NCBI GenBank assembly: GCA_021292105.1
Contig: CM037874.1
Span: forward strand, 14,986,615 to 15,050,614
Direction of reading: 5' to 3'
DNA: 64,000 bases
Source: Anadara kagoshimensis
Taxonomy: Eukaryota > Mollusca > Bivalvia > Arcoida > Arcidae
The translations under genes were made by a program, and so were the position numbers. The notes under the pieces are model-generated. The model was given only the letters and a program-made list of their open reading frames with translations, had not been told where the DNA came from and ran no database searches. Positions 10,861 to 23,388 of the stretch are shown here, piece by piece (position 1 is the stretch's first letter; each line of letters starts with the position of its first letter).

Positions 10861-11267
10861 AGGGTAACAATTCTTTTGGACAGGGCAACATTCCCTTTGT
10901 GTAAGAGGGCAACATTCGCTTTGTGTAAGAGGACAACATTCCTTTTGTGTAAGAGGACAACAATTCTTTTGAATAGGGCAACATTCCCTTTGTGTAAGAG
11001 GGCAACAATTCTTTTGAATAGGGCAACATTCCCTTTGTGTAAGAGGGCAACAATTCTTTTGAATAGGGCAACATTCCCTTTGTGTAAGAGGGCAACAATT
11101 CTTTTGGATAGGGCAATATTTCTTTTGTGTAAGAGGGCAACAATTCTTTTGGATAGGGCAACATTCCCTTTGTGTAAAAGGACAACATTCTTTTTGAATA
11201 GGGCAACATTCCCTTTGTGTAAGAGGACAACATTCTTTTTGAATAGGGCAACATTCCCTTTGTGTCA
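10861..11267. repeat. Minisatellite, 45-bp period built of two related half-units
   Basis: About nine units of GGGCAACATTCCCTTTGTGT plus AAGAGGGCAACAATTCTTTTGAATA. Each half begins GGCAACA.TTC, so the 45-mer is an old duplication of a ~22-bp word. The period is divisible by three, so long frames stay open on both strands. One minus frame reads a 15-residue Leu-Pro-Ser-Tyr-Thr-Lys type repeat. No signal, splice site or domain supports translation. Confidence 0.9.
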
Positions 11268-11425
11268 GATTCTTCTTGTGTGATATGATGTGACACACTT
11301 TCCTTGATAATTGCTTACGTCTCCGTGTTATTACAAACAGTCAAACATGCAATCTTTTTATCATCAAAGTCTGATACTTTTTCATATTGTTCCACGAACG
11401 TTCAGATAACTAATTTACTGCTAAG

Positions 11426-11428
<3 letters not shown>

Positions 11429-11467
<39 letters not shown>
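11429..11467. repeat. (AT)n microsatellite
   Basis: An uninterrupted AT dinucleotide run of nearly 40 bases. Confidence 0.95.
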
Positions 11468-11469
<2 letters not shown>

Positions 11470-11470
<1 letters not shown>

Positions 11471-12150
11471 GTGTCAGTCTCGCTTGAACATACATTTATA
11501 TATCACGAAACATGAAACACGAAATCAGTTTATATTAGCCGAGAGCATTAGCACAATATTTGAAAGATTTGAAATTAAGTCCTTGATAGATTCTTTATCG
11601 AGTTTTCTTCAAATCATTGGTTTTTTGCCACCTTATGTTTGAAAGCAATACCAAATCAATTTATCTGAAGCACACGACATGTAATAACGCTGTACCTAGG
11701 AAGGATTCTTATTTTAATGGATGTCCATCTTTTCAGAACACGCGATTTTGTCTGAGCAACTGAATGACCATGTTACCTGCTGGTCATTGATGTATTGTTT
11801 GTTAAATTTGTAATGTTGCTTTTTTCAAAAGACATTTTTGCATAAGTAACAAATACATTTATTCTGAAATCCTGCACCATGTTTTAATCAAACTTGGCCC
11901 CCTATGGCCGTTCGCAAAAAGTCGATAATTTTACAATCGTTGGTCCCCATTTATGTGTTTTTATTGCTTACTTTCTCTTTTTATCACTCACTTGTATTGT
12001 GTCATAGTCTTTTCATCATTGCAAAGTACAGTTCAGGAATGTCGAAAGTTTAAGACTAATAAAAATATTAGAACCAAGAGTAACAGGAGCTGGAATACAC
12101 CTGGAAGTAAGTTCAAAACATAGCAAAGGACAGAAACAAATAGAGGACGC
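11470..12150. other. No gene seen
   Basis: Spacer between the AT microsatellite and the 40-bp minisatellite, with no exon or clear repeat recognised. Confidence 0.4.
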
Positions 12151-12160
12151 TTGTTGGTGT

Positions 12161-13213
12161 CTTATGTGACAGTGGTGATGAAGAGGATAAGTAATTTAGC
12201 CTTATGTGACAGTGGTGATGAAGAGGATAAGTAATTTAGCCTTATGTGACAGTGGTGATGAAGAGGATAAGTAAGTAAGCCTTATGTGACAGTGGTGATG
12301 AAGAGGATAAGTAAGTAAGCCTTATGTGACAGTGGTGATGAAGAGGATAAGTAAGTAAGCCTTATGTGACAGTGGTGATGAAGAGGATAAGTAAGTAAGC
12401 CTTATGTGACAGTGGTGATGAAGAGGATAAGTAAGTAAGTCTTATGTAACAGTGGTGATGAAGAGGATAAGTAAGTAAGTAAGCCTTATGTGACAGTGGT
12501 GATGAAGAAGATAAGTAAGTAAGCCTTATGTGACAGTGGTGATGATCAGGATAAGTAAGTAAGCCTTATGTGACAGTGGTGATGAAGAGGATAAGTAAGT
12601 AAGCCTTATGTGACAGTGGTGATGAAGAGGATAAGTAAGTAAGTAAGCCTTATGTGACAGTGGTGATGAAGAAGATAAGTAAGTAAGCCTTATGTGACAG
12701 TGGTGATGATCAGGATAAGTAAGTAAGCCTTATGTGACAGTGGTGATGATGAGGATAAGTAAGTAAGCCTTATGTGACAGTGGTGATGAAGAGGATAAGT
12801 AAGTAAGCCTTATGTGACAGTGGTGATGAAGAGGATAAGTAAGTAAGTAAGCCTTATGTGACAGTGGTGATGAAGAAGATAAGTAAGTAAGCCTTATGTG
12901 ACAGTGGTGATGATCAGGATAAGTAAGTAAGCCTTATGTGACAGTGGTGATGAAGAGGATAAGTAAGTAAGCCTTATGTGACAGTGGTGATGAAGAGGAT
13001 AAGAAGGTAAGCCTTATGTGACAGTGGTGATGAAGAGGATAAGTAAGTAAGCCTTATGTGACAGTGGTGATGAAGAGGATAAGTAAGTAAGCCTTATGTG
13101 ACAGTAGTGATGATGAGGATAAGTAAGTAAGCCTTATGTGACAGTAGTGATGATGAGGATAAGTGAGTAAGCCTTATGTGACTGTGGTGATGATGAGGAT
13201 AAGTAAGTAAGTC
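12161..13213. repeat. 40-bp minisatellite with higher-order structure (~26 units)
   Basis: The unit is CTTATGTGACAGTGGTGATG followed by AAGAGGATAAGTAAGTAAGC. Variants occur in an ordered series: AAGAAG, then GATCAGG, then one to three AAGAGG or ATGAGG units, then one unit four bases longer (extra TAAG). That series is repeated three times between about 12480 and 12960, so multi-unit blocks were copied. The right end is more diverged (AGTAGTGATG, ACTGTGGTG), as expected at an array edge. Confidence 0.95.
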
Positions 13214-13221
13214 AAATAGAC

Positions 13222-13374
13222 ACTTCTGTCCCCTCGTTAGCTATAAATCTCGACAGCTTTCCGACAGCTGCAATCCATTTCTTATCAGCTTTTTGCCAAT
13301 AGCTGTCCATACCTCAGTCACTCGGCAGCCAATTTTCGACTACTTTTCTCAGTGTTAAACTTTCGACAGGTCTG
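13222..13374. mobile_element. CAGACCTGTCGAAAG MITE, right-end fragment
   Basis: Ends TCAGTGTTAAACTTTCGACA then GGTCTG followed by TA, matching the right ends of copies at 19233-19437 and 22737-22945. The left end is absent; the fragment abuts the 40-bp array. Confidence 0.7.
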
Positions 13375-13384
13375 TACTGTACCT

Positions 13385-14380
13385 GTTTGTCTTGCGCATT
13401 TCCTTCTCTTATTTTGCAATATTTTATTATTAAATAGTATCGTGGTTATCCATACAATTTGATAAAACAGTTGAGCAATATGGATTACTGTGAACATCCG
13501 TTACACAATCGGAATCAGTTATTTATAATAGTAACTTTATACCTTATCAGCATTTATTATACCTCATGTTACATCCGGTTTAATGTAGAACGGAAATGCA
13601 GAGTTATGTTTATGATGCAGTTCACAAATGATCGATAAACAATAAAATATTTATGTAACAAGTCAAGTTACTCAAGGACAATAGGGTTTTTCGCATTATA
13701 CTGTTTATTTGTCATTTAACTCGCTAATTGAAGTAATCCATCGATGTTGCATAACGGTTTTTCTAATGTTTTACAGCGTTAAGCTCTAGCGTAGTGTCAT
13801 TCAGTCTTTCGTGATGGTAAGCATATAATGACGCAAAGAGTGCAATGTTTAACAAAAAGGAGTCGACCACAAAAACACGACTTTGTTATTCAATATTCAA
13901 TTACATTTTATATTTTTTTTTGTAATAAAACGGCTTATTAGTCCCAATGTATCATAATAATTATTTAGAACGAAAATAATGTTTTTTGCGAATTCGGAAA
14001 CCATGTGTAAGTCAAAACATTACGTTTTCCCAATGCCGAATATCTCATTTTTACAAACAAGTGGTTCTTATTTATTGATATCCAGTTATTCACAAACAGT
14101 ATTTGCTTATTTAGTATTCACTTATTTAAAGCCGAGACCCGTCAATGTACAAAAAGAACCATTAAAAACCTCCATCAATATCTTAGTAGCATCTTTATCT
14201 TTATAGCGTGAATAGTTTAGTTATTTCATTTATATTAACCATACAATTTTGAATGACATTTAATTTCTTTCACGCCGATGTATATAACAATGATAATATT
14301 GTAGAGAATAGAGTAAGGTTTTTTTTATTTTCTATCGTAATTGAATCTGAATTGATAAAACATCACTTTGTACAAGGGTG
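13385..14380. other. No gene seen
   Basis: AT-rich spacer. A 75-codon frame at 13979-14206 has no support beyond length. Confidence 0.4.
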
Positions 14381-14382
14381 TC

Positions 14383-14799
14383 ATGTGTAGATGTTTCTGT
14401 CATTTCCCTAGTGTATTATATGTATGTGTAGATGTTTCTGTCATTTCCCTAGTGTATTATATGTATGTGTAGATGTTTCTGTCATTTCCCTAGTGTATTA
14501 TATGTATGTGTAGATGTTTTTGTCATTTCCCTAGTGTATTATATGTATGTGTAGATGTTTCTGTCATTTCCCTAGTGTATTATATGTATGTGTAGATGTT
14601 TCTGTCATTTCCCTAGTGTATTATATGTATGTGTAGATGTTTCTGTCATTTCCCTAGTGTATTATATGTATGTGTAGATGTTTTTGTCATTTCCCTAGTG
14701 TATTATATGTATGTGTAGATGTTTCTGTCATTTCCCTAGTGTATTATATGTATGTGTTGATGTTTCTGTCATTTCCCTAGTGTATTATATGTATGTGTT
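14383..14799. repeat. 41-bp minisatellite, about ten near-identical units
   Basis: The unit is TGTGTAGATGTTTCTGTCAT then TTCCCTAGTGTATTATATGTA. Units differ only at single positions (TTTTTGTC variants, one GTTGATG), so the array is recently homogenised. Its 41-bp period closes all long frames. Confidence 0.97.
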
Positions 14800-14855
14800 C
14801 TGGAAAGCTTCGATAGCTCTATAGTTGTATTTAGATTTTAGCTTATAATATTGTT

Positions 14856-15110
14856 ATAACCCACCATCACCCGCGCGCAAACTAGGGGATTTAGGAATCA
14901 CCATGTGTGCCTGTCCATCCATCTGTCTGCCCGTGTAAAATCGTGCCCGGGCCATATCTCATAGCTGCTTTGGACTACTGTCATAAAACTTTACATGAAT
15001 AATCTTCATCATCCAAAAGTGTGTCATGAAATTGAACCAATGTCATATTGTAAAAGTCAAGGTTGCAGGAAAACATTAGGGGGAATAGGCTCTCAAGATA
15101 CAGTTCCAGT
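14856..15110. repeat. Bivalve-type interspersed repeat with a CCATCCATCTGTCTGCCCG run
   Basis: The order 'gtccatccatctgtctgcccgtg', 'GGGCCATATCTCATAGCTGC', 'TTTGGACTACTGTCATAAAA' and 'CATGAATAATCTTCATCATC' is, from memory, that of a common mollusc repeat. No coding and no clear ends. Confidence 0.45.
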
Positions 15111-15950
15111 TTAGTATTGCCATGCGACGGGTTTCTGTGGGATGTTTTGTGTGTATTTAAGATTTTTTAAATGTGAGTATCGAGATCCACTACTTGTAAA
15201 AATTAGTGGGATGGCTATGGGTTCTCCAACAATACTACATGTATAACAACACCCTGGCCTGACATTTTCTCCAATGTCCGTCCAAAAGTGGGAATTTTAT
15301 AATCAGTATTCTAAAAATAATGACTTTTTAAAGCCGTTTGGTTGTCTACATTAACTTGTACCATTTTCTATTCTTTGTTGCATTGACTCTTGTAAAGAAC
15401 ATGTGTTTAATTCCTTCTATTTCATAATGAGCGACTAGATGAACATCCCCAATTGAAACTGGCACTGTAGTCAATTTGAGTAACCGTTCTGGTTCATATG
15501 ACAGTTTTCAAAGCATCTTGCAATTGATCAACTCATCAAATACACAATAAAAGAACATTTAGAAAAAGTCTTAAAGGACAAATGAATTGGAGAAATGTTA
15601 ATGCATTCATAAACGTAGACGGACACTGCATGGTTAAAATAATTTTATTTTCATTTTATATTTCAAGTATAATTAAACTGCATGATATATTTTAAAACTA
15701 CCTAATGCTTCTCAAAATTGTTTATTGGTAATTTTGCATTCTGGAGATGTTCCCTATTTGGCAGACATTTTTTTCAGACAGAATTTGTTCCGGGTATTTT
15801 GTATCAGACTTATTTATATAGAATTTCCAACTGAGCTACATTGAAAAGACATTTAATGTATATACAATGCATAAGGAAATAAAATAAATATCTTTTACTC
15901 AGGGAATTACATTTATCTCGCATAAAGGCATAATACATTTCATATACAGT
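15110..15950. other. No gene seen
   Basis: AT-rich spacer without a recognised exon or repeat boundary. Confidence 0.4.
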
Positions 15951-15951
15951 A

Positions 15952-16145
15952 CAAACCTGTCGAAAGTTAAGCAATTAACTAACAAAATGTAGCCAACGTT
16001 CGGATGCCGAGTGGCTAAGATATGGATAGTTGATGACGAAAAAGAGAGACAGACAGCAGCTGCCAGATATATAGCTAACGAGGGGTCAATGCAAGATGAG
16101 CTGTCGATACGGCAATAATTCGTTAGCTTTGTGTTACACTGTCTG
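15952..16145. mobile_element. CAGACCTGTCGAAAG MITE copy
   Basis: Bounded by TA. The left end is CAAACCTGTCGAAAGTTAAG and the right end TTCGTTAGCTTTGTGTTACA..GTCTG. It contains the family word ATATAGCTAACGAGGGGTC in opposite orientation to the 13222 and 19233 copies. Confidence 0.75.
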
Positions 16146-16554
16146 TACTTCATATCGCGTAAAACATACTTAGTACACTTTTATAAAACCGTGGGGAACA
16201 TTGGCCCTACTTGGGGGGCCGTCCTAACAGAATACTTATGAATAAACGATATGTTTAAATAGCTATTTAAGATATATCAAAAAACTTTATTTACATTAAT
16301 ATAACCTAGCGCAATACGAAGAGCGATTTATGAGTGTTGTTTGAAAACAGAGACATTCAAGCGTGACAAGTTTTTATTAAAATGCACGTACACGAATTAA
16401 GACTCCTAAGTAAATACATGTTTGTACATATATATGTATATTTAAATACTGTATGTAGTGTTATAGGTCAATCGCCTATAACCCGTGCTTGGCAAAAGTC
16501 AAAGCGACCAAGAACAAGTCATAACAAAAGAGCAGTACATACTGAGAGCTCTCG

Positions 16555-16795
16555 GTTTCGGACGGACGCTGGATTTTATATAAGCACTCGGCATTACGAA
16601 ATGAAACTCATGGTCATTTCGGATGGGAACTTTATATAAATTACGAAATCCCGTGCCACGTTAAGCGTGGTACGATAGAGAACCCTGCAGTATAATGTCA
16701 TTAGCAAAACGCACAGTCAAAAAATTCTTTCTATAGCTGGCGACGTCTCGATATGATTGAAATATTCTTGACTTGGACGTTAAACATTATTGCTG
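16555..16795 (+). mobile_element. Plus-strand SINE, body and tail
   Basis: Reads AAGCACTCGGCATTACGAAA, CATGGTCATTTCGGATGGGA, CGTGCCACGTTAAGCGTGG and ends TTCTTGACTTGGACGTTAAA. This is the complement order of the 41796-42129 copy. The tRNA head is degraded or missing. Confidence 0.6.
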
Positions 16796-16799
16796 AACT

Positions 16800-17605
16800 C
16801 TAATTAACCAATTGTTACGATAAATTCTTTAATGAAACAATTTCGCGCAAATTAAAATAAGTACCGAAAACATCATGTCCTTTTATATTTTATATTGTAA
16901 GAATAGTATTGTTTGGGTGTTGGGTTGTCTAAAATAAAACTAAGCATAGATGTACGATATTTGCACTTGAAGTAAAACATATATGGCTTAAAGTTACACA
17001 TCGCCTTTTAGAGAATAAAATAGTGCAAACGGTATTGTTACAAATCATTTAATATATTTATTGTCAATAAAACATCGGTTTAATTGTAGAGTTAATAAAG
17101 AATGTAAATCAACTATATAAGGTCTTAATAACCCCAAAGTATCTTGTTTTACCAAGTGTGTTTATCATATCTTTATGCACAAAAATAGTTATTTAAAATG
17201 TAAAAAAAAACAATTCCATTAAACTGATGAAACTTTGAACAACAAGGACCTGATCAATACAGTTAATAGTGAAGTTGAAATTATATTAGTATTATTTATT
17301 GAAGATGTTCGTCGATAGGACGGCATAATTCATTGTGTATACTACTAACTTTTCACGTTATCTCCCCTGTGGCATTCTTTTGATGAAGCTGAAGTAAGAA
17401 GTATAACTCTTCCTTTTCTCACTAACTACCCATGTAATGACTCCAATCCAAGCTAATATCGAGAAATATTTTCAAGATAAATTGAGGGCACAGTTTTGAA
17501 AATCGTGCGCACGGTTTCAAAATATATCATTTTGTGATACTAAAGCGGCTCTGTACATAAACACAACAATGAAGCAAGAAGCTTGGTTGAACATATTATA
17601 TGTTT
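16800..17605. other. No gene seen
   Basis: AT-rich spacer up to the mariner; no exon recognised. Confidence 0.4.
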
Positions 17606-17610
17606 CAATA

Positions 17611-18840
17611 TACGAGGGGGGGTCAAAAAGTTCATAGAACGGGGTATATATTGCCGCAACAAACCATACATTATATGTTTCAATATTTTTCAATATAGTC
17701 CACATTTACCCCAATGCACTTAGCCCTCTTTTCTTTCAGATTGTCTATACCTTTGAAATAGAAGTCTTCGGTTTGATACTGAAACCATGCCGCTGTGGCA
17801 GCCTTAAGTCCATCATCATCAGGAAATCTGATTCCCCATAAATGGGATTTCAAATTTCTAAATAGGAAATAATCACTAGGTGCCAAATCGGGACTGTAGG
17901 ATGAGTGATTAAGTTGTTCGAACTTGCATTCACGAATCGCTGCTTGTGCAATCATTGACTTGTGCACAGGAGCATTGTCGCGAAGAAGCAATACCCATCG
18001 GCTCAACTTTCCCCATAGTAAGCCCTAATGATGAAATTCCAGCAGGTGTATAATTGATTAACAGAATCCTAAGACACAGTGGCCATGACTTTGCCAGCTG
18101 ATGGTCAGGTTTTGAATTTCTTTGGTGGGTTGAGCCAGGGTGCTTCCATTGCATGGACTCTTTTTTGGTTTCTGGGTCCAAATGATGAATCCATGTTTCA
18201 TCACCAGTTACTAAACGTAAAAGGAAGCTCTCCAGGTTATCATTATAAATGCCAAGAAGCTCCCGACTTGACTGGAGACTTTGAAAGCGATCCTGCACAT
18301 AAAGGTTTTTGGGTACCCATCTTGCGGATACTTTTGACACCCAAGATGCTCGTGGATAACCGTGTATACACTTTCATGTGAAACGTCACACTCCCTAGCT
18401 ATGTCATCAATCCTAATTCGCCGATCATTCATGTTGAGGGTCTCCACAGACGATTTCCTTTGTGATGGCATCAGCTGGCCGACCTGACCATGGGTCATCC
18501 TTCAGTGAGGTGCGCCCACGTTAAAATTTAGCTGACCATTTTGCCACTGTGGAATAGGGAGGACCACTGTCACCGTACACCTCGGTCATTCGCCGGTGAT
18601 TTTCTTTGGCATTTGATCTCTCTACTGTTAGGATTTTTATTACTGCCCTAAACTCAACATTTTAATTTTCTATCATTGCTTGATGGTCACCAACTTTGAA
18701 TGCTTTTGAGAATTACACAAATATGTTGTGACAAATAATATTGATATGCTAAAAATGACGGAATGTTGTGTTGTCTAAATAAGTAAAGAAAATGTGTGTT
18801 ACGCTTGGCTGAATACGCTGTTCTATGAACTTTCTGACTA
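17611..18840 (-). mobile_element. Mariner (DD34D) transposon, inactive
   Basis: Termini face each other: GGTCAAAAAGTTCATAGAAC on the left and GTTCTATGAACTTTCTGAC on the right. The minus-strand transposase starts near 18676 and ends about 17683. In order it shows an N-terminal HTH region (RAVIKILTVERSNAKENHRR), the second HTH (RRIRIDDIARECDVSHESVY, IHEHLG), the WVPKNL linker (WVPK), VTGDETW with the first Asp, LRDNAPVH with the second Asp, and SPDLAPSDYFLF with the third. The second and third Asp are 34 residues apart, the mariner signature. It is dead: an in-frame stop lies soon after the start Met and at least two frameshifts split the frame (near 18330 and 18000). Confidence 0.92.
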
Positions 18841-18849
18841 GCTTATTGT

Positions 18850-19230
18850 CTTCAGTTGGATCTTGTCGGCCACTAAAATATCTAATTGTTAACCCGAGTT
18901 ATATAAAATGTTAAAACCGAGTACTTTTCCTAAAAAGTGGATTTCAGATTATTGAAATAAAATAAGACGAAATAATTTTAGTTGAAGCTATGTAATGCTG
19001 ATCAATCAAATAAAAAGAAGATTGAATGGTAACCGCTTAAAACATTTTACTATGGAGAACATTTTTCACGTTTCACATTGCATTAATTAATACTAAACAA
19101 TGTTCTGAGATAGGAATTTAATGGACAGAACCATTCCATTTGTTCCGTGTGTTTTGCTCCTTATTGATAACGTGCCTGTCCTGTACAATCTATGACGTAT
19201 TCAGAAAAACTAAAAAATATTTATTTGCAG
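18850..19230. other. No gene seen
   Basis: Spacer between the mariner and a MITE. Confidence 0.4.
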
Positions 19231-19232
19231 TA

Positions 19233-19437
19233 CAGACCTGTCGAAAGTTTAACACTAAGCTAACGAATTAGTGTCGATTTGACAGCTTAGCTGCTCATAT
19301 CGGTGCTATATCCGCGGCTGCAGCTGCTATCGAATCTCGACAGCTTTTCGTCCCACACGCAATCCATATCTTGTTCATTCTGTAACTGACATTCAAATTT
19401 TTTTCGTTCGCTCAGTGTTAAACTTTCGACGGGTCTG
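19233..19437. mobile_element. CAGACCTGTCGAAAG MITE, complete copy
   Basis: Left TA then CAGACCTGTCGAAAGTTTAA, CACTAAGCTAACGAATTAG; right CGCTCAGTGTTAAACTTTCG, ACGGGTCTG then TA. About 205 bp with ~35-bp inverted ends. The wider flank is also palindromic (GCAGTA ... TACTGC). Confidence 0.85.
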
Positions 19438-19439
19438 TA

Positions 19440-20530
19440 CTGCATTAATGCTTACATACGCTTTATTTGTAATGCTATGAATTGCCTCGTTGCTAACTAT
19501 GAAATAAACATGTGTAATGGTTTCATAATGGCCGATTAGATGAATATCCCCAATAAAATCGGAAATAATAAACTTTTTTGACTTGTTTTTAGAAATGGTA
19601 CTGGTCAACCCAAAATATCTGTTGATCATATTATTATTTTGTGTAGAGAATCATTAAATTCCAAAGTCTTACCTTTCTATAAAAATAATGAACTGCCTTG
19701 TGTCGGATGTATGGAATGGTTTTATTTTTTACCTGGGTTTTTATATTTGTGTTGTCTGAACACATTTAAATTTATTTATCATAACATATTTTATATGTCA
19801 CTATATGAAAAATCCAATACATTTTATACAGACGACTTTAAAACATTGGAGTTAAGTAGAACGGTTTTACCATAATCTCAGAGAATCAATATATAATCAT
19901 GAAGGTGACATTGAAAGTCAAGGTGATAGATAAATGTAGATTCTCTAGATCTCTTCTATTATAATACTGAACTGTATATGTGAATTATTCAAAGTACGGG
20001 CTGCTGTTATATCCCAATATTGCTGAGACTGGTCCAGGTTTTACAATCATTCCTAACTCAATTTTTCAAAGTAAAATCTGACAAATTTTAATAATCTTTT
20101 ATGACATTTCATGGTCTTAATTAATCCAAAAATTAATTTTCGTTTTAATAAAGTCTTATTTAAAACCAACATTATTTCAAGTTTTATCTCGTAATATGCA
20201 ACCACAACATTTCTTTCTATATTTCCTTTAATTAAATCCATTATAAATTCTAATTGAATGAAGACACTATTAAAATCAACCCCAGTGGACGGGCTTTGGT
20301 GTTAGGTAAATTCCAACCTATTTATACTTGCTTACTGAATGATAGATCGAATAAGCTTCAAGGTCACAGTCAAGATCATCTCACTTACATCGCTATCTAT
20401 AGGTGAAGTAGTAGACTTTTTTTAACCATTGTGTTTCATTAAGAGAATTCTTAGCGTTCCGGCTAATTATAAGCTTGTCCTTAACACAGGCGATCAGTTT
20501 TAAGGTTTCTTCGGATTACTATGTGGCTAT
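19440..20530. other. No gene seen
   Basis: AT-rich. Small frames at 19639-19875 and 20053-20241 have no exon signals or recognisable homology. Confidence 0.4.
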
Positions 20531-20690
20531 CTTTCCTAAATGGCCAGTGCTTAGCGAAAGAACAGTTACAATTTATTTTCTAGTCTTAGTTAGACCCTGA
20601 CGGACCTTGAAAACCGACATCCCTCATACGGAGCGATCACCCTACAAATTGCAACCGAAGCACTTGGTCCTGCTTAGTGGAAAGATTATC
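20530..20690 (-). mobile_element. Old SINE remnant
   Basis: Words CCAGTGCTTAGCGAAAGAAC, TAGTCTTAGTTAGACCCTGA and CCTCATACGGAGCGATCACC match the head-proximal part of the SINE at 41796-42129, with many substitutions. Confidence 0.5.
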
Positions 20691-21239
20691 AATTTCAAAC
20701 CATCACTAATGCAAATAACTATCCACACTTGGTGTTACTTAGTTTAAACAATATTTGTTAATCAATACACCTTAAATCGACAAAAGCTGGCCGATTCGTA
20801 ACCCAAAACCAATTCAATTCGCTACCTTAACAACGGTTTCGTTTTAACATAATACCAAAACAAGCAAACCATCTTAATATGTCAATTAAAGGTATTACTG
20901 AAATAATTATGTTTCGTTACCTTTTTGTGTCTGTGTTTTTCTCATCTTCAAATTCATTGGTCACGTTTGAAATGCCACACATATATATGTTCTGCCAAAA
21001 TATCCATCTTTCAAGCTATCGAAGCTTTTTTAAATTATCAAATAAAATTATCCACCACCAAAATTTCTAGACGGTCGAATGGATTGCTAAGCAACGTAAA
21101 CATATTATACCTTTTGTCATTGCCAGATGTTACGTAACGTTTTCAATGTCAAATAGAACATTATTGATTTTATGGAGAGATTGTCTTGTCTGTTGACAGG
21201 TTTAACAAAATATCATCACAGCAGACGACAATTAACACG

Positions 21240-22190
21240 TGGTATATCAAAATATATGTAAAACTATCAAATGTGCGGTATGTCCTTGAGCAAGTCATTT
21301 ATGATTTAATTCAGGTTGCTTTATTCTATGTTTCTGACAAATAAATGGATACCCATATGGATGCTTATGGAAACCCGTTGGTAGACTGGCCTTCCATCCG
21401 AAGGGGATTCGTAAAGATACCAACATGTGGTACACAAAAATATGTAGAGATATCAATGCGTGTTATGTCCTTGAGCAAGTCATTTATGACTTAATTCAGA
21501 TTGCTTTATGCTATGCTGCTGAGTACTGACAAATAAATAGATGTATACCGATATGGGCGGGTGCTTATGGAAACTCCTTGTTAGACTGGCGCCCAATCCA
21601 AATTGAAATCGTATCTATAGATACAAACGCAGGGTACAGGAAATACTATGTAGAGGTATGTCCTTGAGCAAGTCATTTATGACTTAATTCAGGTTGCTTT
21701 ATTCTATGTTTCTGACAAATAAATGGATACCCATATGGATGCTTATGGAAACTGGCGTCCGGTCCGAAGGGAATTCGCATAGATACTGTGTCCAACAAGT
21801 GGTACATCAAAATATGTAGAGATATCAAAATGGGCGGCATCTTCTTAAGTAACATTTATTATTTAATCCAGATTGTTTCATTCTATGCAGCTGACAAATA
21901 AATTTATGCCACCACAAAATGCTTAGGGAAACCCTTTGATAGACTTGCGTCCCATACAAAGGGAATTCCTGTAGATATCGATATTAATGCTTATAGAACC
22001 CCCGTGGTAGACTAGCGTCCAATCCAAAGGTAATTCGTATAATGAGCTTTTCGTCTCGTCACTTCAGATCTAGAGGTCTTCAGTGGAATGTCGGATTGCT
22101 TCAGTCTTCGCAGCTGGCAAATACATGGATACCAACATAAATGTTGATAGACTGACGTCTATTCAAAGTATAGTATACTCTCCATCTCGT
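21240..22190. repeat. ~190-bp tandem array, about five diverged units
   Basis: Each unit carries TGTCCTTGAGCAAGTCATTT, TTATTCTATG..CTGACAAATAAAT, GGATGCTTATGGAAAC and an 'AGACTGGC.TCC.ATCC' word. Unit starts are near 21282, 21467 and 21657, with more diverged units after 21840. Later units lose similarity, so the right side is older. Confidence 0.8.
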
Positions 22191-22735
22191 CCAGAGCAAG
22201 TAGCAGAATAGGCATCAGCCTGGTGATCGTGTAGATTTCGGACAAACTACAAATGCGCATTGGTTACCATAGCAATATAACATGTCGGATTTTTGATATG
22301 TGATCTAATTACTTTCTAAATCAAAGCCTCCATAGAATGGCCTGTGATTGTGCTATATCTTGTTAACTTTGTTCCGTGATTTTATTCAAACATTAACACT
22401 GAACAATGGAATCCGTGCATCAAAATGTCATAATGTTATACTATTTTTCTATGGTCAAAATAAAATGCAAATAATTACGCGATGGTCTTTGATGTTGGAA
22501 TAATTGTATAATACACAAGTATATACCTTTCCTGGCAAAAGCAACAGGAACAAAGATTGGTATACCGGTAATAAAATTACCACAATACTCTCGAATTCTG
22601 GCGTATGCGTGATTATGATACATTGGTATGCAGTGTCTTGTTTCAAGTACATTTGAATGCACAAAACATCTATTTATCCATTAACAATCCTAGTACACTT
22701 TCTGTATTACTAGTATAACGACAAATGCATTATGT
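22190..22735. other. No gene seen
   Basis: AT-rich spacer without supported exons. Confidence 0.4.
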
Positions 22736-22736
22736 A

Positions 22737-22945
22737 CAGACCTGTCGTAAGTTTGACACTGGCACACGAATTGTTGGAAACCCGGCAGCTCATTTCGGTC
22801 CTTCATTAGCTATATCTCAACTACTTTTCGGTAGCTTTAATCTATCTTTCTGCTCTTTGCCCACTGGCTGTACATATCTCTGCCATTCGACAGTCGGGGT
22901 TCGACTCCTTTCCGTTAGCTCAGTGTTAAACTTTCGACTGGTCTG
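22737..22945. mobile_element. CAGACCTGTCGAAAG MITE, complete copy
   Basis: TA then CAGACCTGTCGTAAGTTTGA; right side GTTAGCTCAGTGTTAAACTT, TCGACTGGTCTG then TA. About 209 bp. A 78-codon frame across it is incidental. Confidence 0.85.
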
Positions 22946-22949
22946 TACT

Positions 22950-23344
22950 GTACATCAGTGATAAAACAGCAAGACAAATTATTATCTGTTGTCCCTAAAA
23001 TAATCATAAATCAATCCAGTAACACATGAGGGTAAAACATTTTCTTTAAGTTTTATTATTCCAGAACACATTATACAAGTCTAGCATAGAATGAACTACA
23101 AGTTCTGAACATGAACTCAACAGAACGTGCGATATAGACAATATTGAATTTTAATCAAACCACTCCATTGTTAAATTTAATATTGAAAAAAAACTCTCGC
23201 TGTTTATTTATCTTTACACTACTGTTCGAATTCTATCATGACCATATTACTTCGTAAATTCATTTACGAAGAACATTTACATCTTCAATACACATTATCA
23301 TAAGTGCAATTTATATATATTATTTTCCAAAAGATTTTGTCAAT

Positions 23345-23388
<44 letters not shown>

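Noticed and set aside
10757-11298. Three overlapping long ORFs with 15-residue repeats
   Set aside because: Artefact of a 45-bp minisatellite; open on both strands with no gene signals.
12161-13213. CRISPR-like array
   Set aside because: Units are directly adjacent without unique spacers, in eukaryotic DNA; it is a minisatellite.
18079-18381. 100-codon plus-strand frame
   Set aside because: Antisense shadow of the mariner transposase.
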